NCBI GenBank assembly: GCA_016256075.1
Contig: SDVU01000336.1
Location: 1,323 to 14,917 of the forward strand
Origin: Dictyocoela muelleri
Lineage: Eukaryota; Microsporidia
Direction: 5' to 3'
DNA length: 13,595 bases
Of this stretch, positions 7,968 to 13,595 are shown in pieces. The notes beneath the pieces were generated by a model. It had not been told where the DNA came from. It searched no databases and saw nothing but the letters and a program-made list of their open reading frames with translations. How positions within the stretch are numbered: the first letter of the stretch is position 1; the number at the start of each line of letters is the position of its first letter. Made by a program: the position numbers and the translations under genes.

Positions 7968-8216
7968 TATTAGTTATGTGATGCAACTTTCAATATTAGC
8001 CAAAAATGTTCTCACAACTTTTAATATTACACTGTTTTCATTTCAATAAGACTATTCCATGCGCAATCATTCTAATGATGGAAAAATCAAGTGATTCATA
8101 CAACGAAGTATTTTCTTTTATAAAAGAACATATACCAAACGTCCAAGATTATATATATTGATTTTGATCCGCAGTTATATAATTCAGTTTCAAATATATA
8201 CCCTCTTACAAAGATA
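7968..8216 (+). pseudogene. MULE C transposase, piece 2 (first to second catalytic Asp)
   Basis: Resumes the MULE frame after the Tc1 element. Reads DATFNIS (Asp codon 7980-7982, first catalytic residue), then after a one-base shift PKMFSQLLILHCFHFN, KTIPCAIILMMEKSSDSYNE and VFSFIKEHIPNVQDYIY. A further shift precedes DFDPQLYNSVSNIYPLTKI, whose leading Asp (8160-8162) is the second catalytic residue. The order and spacing match copies A/B, where TDFEKG is followed by IFPSAKSH and ACLFHF. Here the CxxH motif is missing at this point because Merlin M2 interrupts; it reappears at 10354. Confidence 0.82.
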
Positions 8217-8246
8217 AGCAAATTTTTTTAAAAAAATATTACCCTT

Positions 8247-8975
8247 ATGTTAGAATATATAAATTTTAATCATATAGTTTTTAACTCTGTTAAGATGCAT
8301 ACAATTTTTCAATGAAAACACTATAATTCCAATAACAAGCACCTGTTTATCATGTGGATATATATCAAAATCATGTATTTATGTTGAAATGGGAAAGAAA
8401 CGTATTATTTTTAGGTGTGTGAAAAAGAGGCTGTCAAAAAAAAACTTCTCTTATTTAGATTAAAATGCCTATAAATCGCTTTATTTTCGTAATTTATTGT
8501 CTATTATTAAATTTATCATATGTTCAAATTCAAAATATAATAAATAAAATAAGTTAACAAAGCATTTCTAATGTGAGAAGTATGCTTATAAAAATTTTCA
8601 GGAAATTAAATAAAAAAAATCAATGTTAGGTGGAATTGGGAGAATAGTTGAGGTTGAAATTAGGCTATTTGTAGAAAGGGCCGTATAAAAAATCCCAAGT
8701 CAGAAGATGATGATAACAAGATACTGTTTGGATTAATGGTGCTATAGATAATACACCCGAAAAAAAATTTATTTGAAGAGAATACCCGATCAAGAAATCG
8801 CTACAATAACAAATACACTTGAAGGTGTAATAGGCGTGGCTTTATTTATACAGATGTACACCCCTCATATCCATCGGTAGCAGAAAATTTATGTGTACAT
8901 CATAAGATAGACAATCATAGTGAAGGTTTCAGAAATGCTGATGGAACACATACCAATAATATTGAAGGAATTCAA
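8247..8975 (+). pseudogene. Merlin transposase M2, N-terminal part
   Basis: From ATG 8247: MLEYINFNHIVFNSVKMHTI, then a frameshift and a zinc ribbon STCLSCGYIS ... IIFRCVKK. Much of the next stretch is decayed. The core restarts with LGGIGRIVEVEIRLFVER, where the usual VDET is altered so the first catalytic Asp is lost. Next come INGAIDNTPEKKFYLKRIPD and QEIATITNTLEGVI. The second Asp is in FIYTDVHPSYPSVAEN (8853-8855), and NADGTHTNNIEG carries the catalytic Glu (8964-8966). Coding similarity stops right after IEG, where M3 begins. The C-terminus is displaced to 10055-10240. Several frameshifts and stops are present. M2 differs enough from M1 and M3 to be a separate Merlin lineage. Confidence 0.85.
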
Positions 8976-8976
8976 G

Positions 8977-9021
8977 ATCAGGTGCATTATCCTAGCCCAG
9001 CGGCAAGATAATGCACCTGAT
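8977..9021. repeat. Perfect 15-bp stem, 15-base loop at the M3 left end
   Basis: ATCAGGTGCATTATC (8977-8991) and its exact reverse complement GATAATGCACCTGAT (9007-9021) around CTAGCCCAGCGGCAA. The loop is G+C-richer than its surroundings. It lies exactly at the M2/M3 junction, so it is either the M3 terminus or a small element of its own. The right end of M3 has no matching stem but has repeated GGGGCAAGAAAA / GGGGAAAGAAAA blocks near 10006-10043. Confidence 0.85.
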
Positions 9022-9083
9022 GAAAAAAATTAAAAAAAATATATAATTTACCCCTTTAAAATGATCTTGACGAATTTGAAAAC

Positions 9084-9979
9084 ATGCTTATCAGAATGAA
9101 ACTGCCTGATCTCATTGATTATTTGATGACATAAAATTATAGCAAGAAAGAATCATATGCGTCAAATGCTTAGTTTTCATGGAATTAAAAGATTTTAACG
9201 GTGTTAAAGATTCTCTAGCTTGGCGTTGTATTACTTTAAAATGTACGGACTATAAAAAAGAATAAGCATAAAAATGGGAAGTTTTTTTTTAACTTTAAAA
9301 ATTTCTTTTTTACAGAAATTTAAGATTCTAATAAGACTATCTACTGATATACCTCAAAATGCGATATTAAAGGCATTGGGTTGGAAAAACGAACAAAAAA
9401 GCAGGGGAAAGTGTTATTTTTTAATCGTGTAGGCAGATTTTATTTTAAAGATAACAAACTGGGAGGTATAAATAAAGAAGTACAAATCGATGAAACCGGG
9501 TTAAACTTTATGGTAAAAAGTCACAGAGGAAGGTCCGCCAATAATATAACTGAATGTTTGTGTATTGTGAAATTAGACAAAAAAATCACCCAGGCTTTCG
9601 CTTGCGTAAACCCTAATAAACAAGCGGACACAATGATACCAATAATATGTGACAATGTAGTCAGTGATAGCATAAATAGAACAGACGAGCATCGATCATA
9701 TTCAAGTTTTGGAGGCATAGATTTACACATCAAACAATTTTCCATAAATATAACTTTGTTGATCCGGAAACTTGGGTTATTACACAAGCAGTCGAGTCAT
9801 TTAATAATAATTTAAATCGGAAAATCAAACGCAGAAATGGTATTAAAACTGAACCTAGACGAGATTTCTTAAACGAGTTTACTTGGATATTTAATAAAAA
9901 ACTCGAACGACTGCATAAGATATTAGAGATGATTAAAATTTATAAAGTTGGTTTTTTTTTACTTGTATTGAATATCTAA
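9084..9979 (+). pseudogene. Merlin (ISXO2/IS1595-like) transposase M3, best preserved
   Basis: About 298 codons from ATG 9084 (MLIRMKLPDLIDYLM). An early stop and frameshift precede the zinc ribbon IICVKCLVFMELKDF ... WRCITLKC. A decayed linker leads into a 145-codon open stretch to 9815. That stretch contains GGINKEVQIDET (first Asp 9489-9491), SHRGRSANNITECLCIV, VNPNKQADTMIPIICDNV, and RTDEHRSYSSFGG (second Asp 9684-9686). A one-base loss near 9742 shifts the frame, after which NFVDPETWVITQAVESFNNN supplies the Glu (9794-9796). Then come RKIKRRNGIKTEPRRDFLNE and FTWIFNKKLERLHKI, ending at TAA 9977-9979. All three catalytic residues are kept. About four or five breaks, the fewest of the Merlin copies here, fit its being the innermost and youngest layer. 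Confidence 0.9.
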
Positions 9980-10054
9980 TTTTTGTCTAAAATTTTTAAT
10001 GCCTGGGGCAAGAAAATGTATGATTACATTCGGGGAAAGAAAATTAACTGATCC

Positions 10055-10240
10055 GGATTTTGGAGTCATCTCAAAAATGAAATGAGAAAAAGATATAGTG
10101 TTAAGAGAGTAGAAATAGAAAATTAGATAGAAGAGTATAATTTTATGAGAAGAGATTGAAATACTTCAAATCCAAGACAAATATCTGATTATTTTAAAAT
10201 GATTCTTAAAATGATTCTTAAAATGATTTTTGAAAAATAA
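10055..10240 (+). pseudogene. Merlin M2 transposase, displaced C-terminal part
   Basis: Reads GFWSHLKNEMRKRYSVKRVE, IEEYNFMRR, then NTSNPRQISDYFKMI and a short threefold LKMI repeat to TAA 10238-10240. GFWSHLK is the block that directly follows the catalytic Glu in Merlin/ISXO2 proteins, and it fits onto the IEG at 8961-8969. Two in-frame stops occur. The DNA under the end is a 12-base unit (AAAATGATTCTT) repeated three times. Confidence 0.82.
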
Positions 10241-10353
10241 ATTTTAAAATTTATATTATTTTTGTTATTTTTATTGATTTTTAAAATATTTTATTATTTA
10301 TAATTATCCAAGGCCCCTACCTTGGTTGTTGACCGAATATCAAACAAGACCCT

Positions 10354-10838
10354 GGATGCCTTTTTCATTTCAGCTAAATATTAATTAGAGATTTGAGGAG
10401 GTCTTTGTTGGAGAGATACAAGACCGATTCTGCATTTAAAAAGTTTTTTAAATATCATTACTTCTTAGATTTGGACCCCCCATCTCACTTGAAAACTAAA
10501 GCAAAAAAAATGAATCGTTAATAAACGAAGAAAATATTTTTAAGCAATTTCATACCTCTTTTAAAGAAAAATTAATTGATAATTTTTAAAAAAAAATAAA
10601 AAATAAAAAGCCGGAATTTTGTCTGCAAATTTAAGAATAATGAACGGATATCCCTACACAAATAATAGCGAAGAAGTATATCATATGTTTTTAAAAAATC
10701 AGGTCAAAAGGAAAACCCAGACAATGTAATTTTGTTAACATGATAAAACGTGAAGAGAAAATAATAAAGCTTTTATCACAATAAATTAAAAATGGAACGT
10801 TTGTGATAAAAAAATCAAAGGATAAGAATAATAATTGA
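10354..10838 (+). pseudogene. MULE C transposase, piece 3 (CxxH motif to C-terminus)
   Basis: Begins with the MULE CxxH motif, GCLFHFS (Cys codon 10357-10359, His 10366-10368), an in-frame stop, then ILIRDLRRSLLERYKTDSAF and KKFFKYHYFL. A frame change gives INEENIFKQFHTSFKEKLID. The C-terminal catalytic Glu block is YTNNSEEVYHMFLKN (Glu 10673-10675), equivalent to TTNACEGWHRS in copy A. The tail is NFVNMIKREEKIIKLLSQ and IKNGTFVIKKSKDKNNN to TGA 10836-10838. At least five breaks. This completes the order begun at 5620 and 7968. Confidence 0.8.
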
Positions 10839-10994
10839 TTTATTTTATTCTATCATTGGTTAGAATTTTAGGAATATTCAGCGATATTAGTAGATATATT
10901 CATAAATTAAAATTAGATCCCCTGTTTTTCATTTATTTAATCGTTTTCTGATCTTTAATACTTATTTAATAGTATTTATATAATATAGTTAAAA

Positions 10995-11060
10995 AAATTT
11001 TGTCATTTTTTCGAAAAAATGACGAAATTTCAGGTGAAAAAATGCCGAAGTCATTTTTTC
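10995..11060. repeat. Palindrome and inverted motifs, probable MULE C terminus
   Basis: A perfect 22-bp palindrome at 11002-11023 (half-site GTCATTTTTTC plus its complement) is followed by GGTGAAAAAATGCCGAA and GAAGTCATTTTTTCGCG, further copies of the same half-site. MULE B ends in the same style, with a 22-bp palindrome next to repeats of its half-site, though the sequence differs. A left-hand counterpart was not found. Confidence 0.6.
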
Positions 11061-11289
11061 GCGTTGTCTTTTCTTGCCTCTTTAAATTATACTGTGGCTT
11101 CGAAGAGGTCAATACAAGAGTTTATATTGACTTTTTATTAGTGTATTACAAATTATTTTAACCAAGAAAATCTTCAAACTTAACAGGATAGTACCGACAA
11201 TTCATTTTATCTGATATTTATAAGCATTTTTTATGAGGGCCATTTTTGTGCAAACATAAAAAATGCATAAATAATTTTGTTAAATATTT
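11061..11289. other. Non-coding stretch with one 12-bp inverted repeat
   Basis: GCATTTTTTATG (11224-11235) and its reverse complement CATAAAAAATGC (11255-11266) flank 19 bases. No coding similarity or further repeats seen. Confidence 0.6.
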
Positions 11290-11801
11290 CTATAACTCTG
11301 GTAAATCGTTTATAACTCTGGAAAATTGTTTTTATAACTCTGAAAAAAATGTGTCTTAAACTCTAGGAAAAGGGGTAATAACTCTGAAAAAATAGGTCTA
11401 TAACTCGGAGGAATGGGGTTTTAACATTGGAATAAGAAGTCTAAAAATTTAGGGAAATGTCTCTATAAATTTGGGAAAATTGGTTTATAAACTTTAGAAA
11501 AAGGTGTCTATAACATGGGTAAATGAGTCTATAATATTGATGATTGGGTATATAACTCTAGTAAAATGAGTCTATAAATCTGATAAAATGGTCTATACCT
11601 TTGATAAAATGATTTTAACTTTGGTAAATTGGTCTATAAGTTGGAAAATTGAATATATAACTCTGAAAAGAGGTCTATAACTCTGTGAAAATAGGTCTAT
11701 AACTTAGAGAAAATAGGCCTAAAACCATATTAAATTTGTCTATGAGTTGTAGAAAGAGCCCCGTAGCTATAGAAAATAGAATCTATAACATAAAAAAAAC
11801 A
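11290..11801. repeat. Degenerate minisatellite, about 24 units of 20-24 bp
   Basis: Consensus about TATAACTCTGGAAAAATGGTC. Well-kept units include TATAACTCTGGTAAATCG, TATAACTCTGAAAAGAGGTC and TATAACTCTGTGAAAATAGG; many others have drifted (TATAACATGGGTAAATGAGT, TATACCTTTGATAAAATG). Unit length is not a multiple of three and stops abound, so it is not coding as read. The array starts 24 bases after the inverted repeat at 11224-11266 and fades into A-rich sequence. Confidence 0.88.
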
Positions 11802-12688
11802 GTATAATTCATTACATTTTTTATGTACAATTATAAGTGTCGTTTTTTTTTAATTCCACAAGTAAAAGTTTTTACGCAAAATTGTTCTGATTCGTTTTTA
11901 GATAAGTAAGGATATTTTATTGGATGGTATTTCAATGTTCGAAGCCCTTTTACTAGCTTTCTAAATACAAATTCCGCATATCACTTACTATATCGGTACT
12001 TTTTTCAACAGTAACTAAATGCGAGGATAAAAAAAATAAAATTTATGTTGTGTGATACATGAAAAAAATTATCTTTCGATGTATATTTCTATTCTTCAAT
12101 ATAACCATATTTTCAATTTACTTCTTCATTTTTTAGATTTATTGACAAGGTTTTATCTGAACGAACTTCTTTGCCTTCTCCACATATTTTTTTTTATTGT
12201 TTATAAAATGTGCAGGCTTTATCGAAAACTTTTTTAAAATTACAATGGGTTGTCTTAGTCATTTTGAGTTTATAAATGGCTTCTTTGATCTCTATATCTT
12301 TACAAAAGTACAAATAGGTATACAAATAAATTCCGAAATTCAATTTCACAATTCGTTAAAACATTCCATCTAAACAATTTACATTTTGAGCAATAAAACA
12401 CATCTACATATATAAGTATTTAATCAAAAACGTTTTTCTTCAAGATTCATTAAATTTTCGCATTTATTACATTTTTTTTAATATTCCACATCGTTGCAAA
12501 AAATTAATTATTCACATCTTTTTATGATATAAATGATTAACACATATTATATTATTTCTTCGAGATTTGTTATCTATGCCCATAAAGTTGTAAATGAAAA
12601 TTATTTCGCGTTAAAAAATATAAGTTGAACCAAAATTTAGTCTGCGTACAAGTAAACATATAAAAATGCTATAGATATTAAAAGACCA
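11802..12688. other. A+T-rich DNA with nothing recognisable
   Basis: No transposase motif, tRNA, long inverted repeat or persuasive reading frame on either strand. A 61-codon frame at 12052-12237 lacks an ATG start and is rich in Leu, Phe and Ile, as T-rich DNA gives by chance. Confidence 0.6.
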
Positions 12689-12690
12689 TA

Positions 12691-12733
12691 CAGTGAATCC
12701 CCTTAAATATAAACACTCTTAAATATAAACACT
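12691..12733 (+). repeat. pogo-like terminus with two tandem 16-bp repeats
   Basis: Follows a TA (12689-12690) and begins CAGTGAATCCC. Then CTTAAATATAAACACT occurs twice in perfect tandem (12702-12717, 12718-12733). Weaker copies recur at about 12778 and at 12843 (CCCTTAAATATGAACAAAG). A CAGT start after TA with repeated subterminal motifs is how the pogo element at 3801 begins. No matching inverted end ending in CACTG-TA is seen in the window, so the rest is lost or lies to the right. Confidence 0.5.
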
Positions 12734-12923
12734 GCTCTTTTTTAAAATTTAAAAAAAATCATTAATAAAAACGACTCTTTCCCTTGAACGTGAAAAATTT
12801 TGTTAATAAAACCCATTATATTTTTTTATTTCAAAAAAATTGACCCTTAAATATGAACAAAGATAGATTTTAAAAATAATAAATACAATAAATAAAGAAA
12901 TAGCAGTGCCCAAATTTTATAAA

Positions 12924-13136
12924 ATGAATGTTTCTCTAACAGGTTACCATCGCGTCTTTCAAATAAAAATGCTAAACGAAAATCTGGATAAAGATACTCT
13001 GCCAAAAAAATATTTCAGAATTATTGGGCCAGAAAGCTCAGTTGTTAACAGAATAGAAGAAAATATAAGAATCAAGGATCAAATAGCACTGAGGCCTCTT
13101 AATAAAAAATTTGTGATGACATGTAGCGGTCAATAA
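12924..13136 (+). CDS. Unrecognised 70-residue open frame
   Basis: ATG at 12924 (MNVSLTGYHRVFQIKMLNEN) to TAA 13134-13136; the frame is open upstream to about 12906 but without an ATG. Composition is balanced and charged (DKDTLPKKYFRIIGPESSVV, NRIEENIRIKDQIALRPL), with no membrane segment, unlike chance frames in this A+T-rich DNA, and the local G+C is higher than around it. I cannot assign a family. It lies about 190 bases inside the pogo-like terminus at 12691, but shows none of the HTH motifs of a pogo transposase start. It could be a remnant of a mobile-element protein or a small host gene fragment. Confidence 0.4.
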   Translation: MNVSLTGYHRVFQIKMLNENLDKDTLPKKYFRIIGPESSVVNRIEENIRIKDQIALRPLNKKFVMTCSGQ

Positions 13137-13475
13137 CTATAGTATTAATATACTGCTGTTCCAGTGCGTTATAGCTAAATAAGACTTAATCTAACATGAA
13201 GATTAAGCAAAAAAGCTCGCTATGTGTGGAAAAAGTGCAGATACGCATCTCGGCAGAAAGTAGTGTTAACTAAAAAAATCATGAAAAAGCCTCTAATAAA
13301 ATGTATTCTGCTGAGTCATAATATAAACGAAAATCGTGACATGAGATTGGCCTCTGTGTAGCTTAGAAGTGACATAAAATGAGCACCAAGAACTAAAAAT
13401 CTAAATACTTCAGTGAAAACCAGCTCTGTGTATGCAATTATAGGCATTACCACATGTAATATATATGGGTCAGTC
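13137..13475. other. No feature seen
   Basis: Moderately A+T-rich, stops in all frames, no repeats or known motifs. The composition resembles the preceding open frame, so this may be its decayed continuation. Confidence 0.4.
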
Positions 13476-13520
13476 CCGTTTGTCAGAATTCCGTTTGTCA
13501 GAAGTCACGTTTGTCAGAAA
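13476..13520 (+). repeat. Three tandem 15-bp repeats after CAGTC
   Basis: CCGTTTGTCAGAATT, CCGTTTGTCAGAAGT and CACGTTTGTCAGAAA stand in exact 15-base phase, directly after CAGTC (13471-13475). The layout (CAGT plus tandem short motif) is like the ends at 3801 and 12691, suggesting another pogo-like terminus whose body lies beyond the window. There is no TA directly before CAGT, which weakens this. Confidence 0.6.
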
Positions 13521-13595
13521 AAAAATATAATTTTTTTAACACTAATAATGAGGAAAATTTTCTTTTATAATATATTACATGCTGACAACATCCAT

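Larger units (their letters stand above)
8976..10054 (+). mobile_element. Merlin-type transposon M3, inserted inside M2
   Basis: About 1.08 kb between the split halves of M2. Left tip GATCAGGTGCATTATC, right tip in reverse complement GGATCAGTTAATTTTC, sharing GATCAG. Flanks GGAATTCAA (8967-8975) and GGATTTTGG (10055-10063) may be a decayed 9-bp target duplication (5 of 9 alike). M2 reads IEG on one side and GFWSHLK on the other, which is continuous for the family. Confidence 0.75.
8217..10350 (+). mobile_element. Merlin-type transposon M2, inserted in MULE C and split by M3
   Basis: Bounds are set by where MULE C coding stops (ATA of ...LTKI at 8214-8216) and resumes (GGATGC at 10354). Inside lie the M2 transposase halves and M3. 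A faint similarity between ACAAAGATA (8208-8216) and ACAAGACCC (about 10344-10352) could be a decayed 8-9 bp target duplication as Merlin makes, but terminal inverted repeats are not obvious. Confidence 0.65.
5618..11060 (+). mobile_element. MULE-type transposon C, second family, split by later insertions
   Basis: Outer layer of a nested stack. Its coding sequence survives in three pieces in the right order: 5620-5722, 7968-8216 and 10354-10838, separated by a Tc1 element and by Merlin M2. The right end is placed near 11060 because a palindrome-rich stretch (10995-11060) resembles in layout the terminus of MULE B; this is inference. No left terminus or FLYWCH finger was found; pogo may have been inserted in that region, or it is lost. 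The family differs from copies A/B: DATFNIS against DGTFRSVP at the first catalytic Asp. Confidence 0.72.

Noticed and set aside
9084-9979. Bacterial IS1595 insertion sequence, implying a prokaryotic contig
   Set aside because: Neighbouring pogo, Tc1 and FLYWCH-MULE elements are eukaryotic, and there is no operon structure or Shine-Dalgarno pattern; Merlin is the eukaryotic branch of this family.
10467-10510. Similarity of TTTGGACCCCCC to the foldback arm tip (TTTGGACCCCC at 3454)
   Set aside because: Short, and it lies inside the MULE C piece 3 coding region with no further match.
11799-11812. CAGTATAATTC resembling the end of Drosophila pogo
   Set aside because: No TA before it, no inverted partner and no repeats; likely chance.
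12059-12136. Possible secreted-protein start (MKKIIFRCIFLFFN...)
   Set aside because: It stops after about 25 codons in very T-rich DNA, with no downstream frame; hydrophobic runs are expected by chance here.

Overview
The window is a pile-up of decayed cut-and-paste DNA transposons in very A+T-rich DNA. I found no host gene, rRNA or convincing tRNA. The transposase families seen are MULE with a FLYWCH zinc finger, Merlin (ISXO2/IS1595-like), pogo/Tigger and Tc1/mariner. That mix, the base composition and the eukaryote-type elements fit a transposon-rich microsporidian genome best. With no host gene present, the organism is an inference; another A+T-rich eukaryote is possible.

Layout. 1-987: right part of a MULE copy (A). 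1065-2797: a nearly whole second copy (B) of the same family in the same orientation, 77 bp further on, with about 80-bp terminal inverted repeats (TIRs) that each hold a perfect 22-bp palindrome. 2798-3406: the 5' two thirds of a Merlin transposase on the minus strand (M1), cut off where MULE B ends. 3446-3764: a foldback element with two 155-bp arms. 3801-5617: a complete but broken pogo/Tigger element with TIRs and a TA duplication. 5618-about 11060: a nested stack. The outer layer is a MULE of a second family (C), whose coding sequence survives in three pieces (5620-5722, 7968-8216, 10354-10838). A Tc1/mariner element (5723-7965, TA duplication) sits in it just before its first catalytic Asp. 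A Merlin element (M2, about 8217-10350) sits in it just before its CxxH motif. A third Merlin (M3, about 8976-10054) sits inside M2 at its last catalytic residue. The Tc1 element itself carries a non-coding insert bracketed by a 16-bp duplication (6505-7096).

10995-11270 holds palindromes, the first probably at the MULE C terminus. 11290-11801 is a decayed minisatellite of about 24 units. 11802-12688 shows nothing recognisable. The last kilobase has a pogo-like terminus (12691), an unrecognised 70-residue open frame (12924-13136) and a triple 15-bp repeat (13476-13520).

No element encodes a working transposase as read. Merlin M3 and MULE B are the least damaged. MULE A and B differ by only a few percent by eye, so that family moved or was duplicated fairly recently. 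The order of insertion can be read from the nesting: MULE C first, then Tc1 and M2, then M3.
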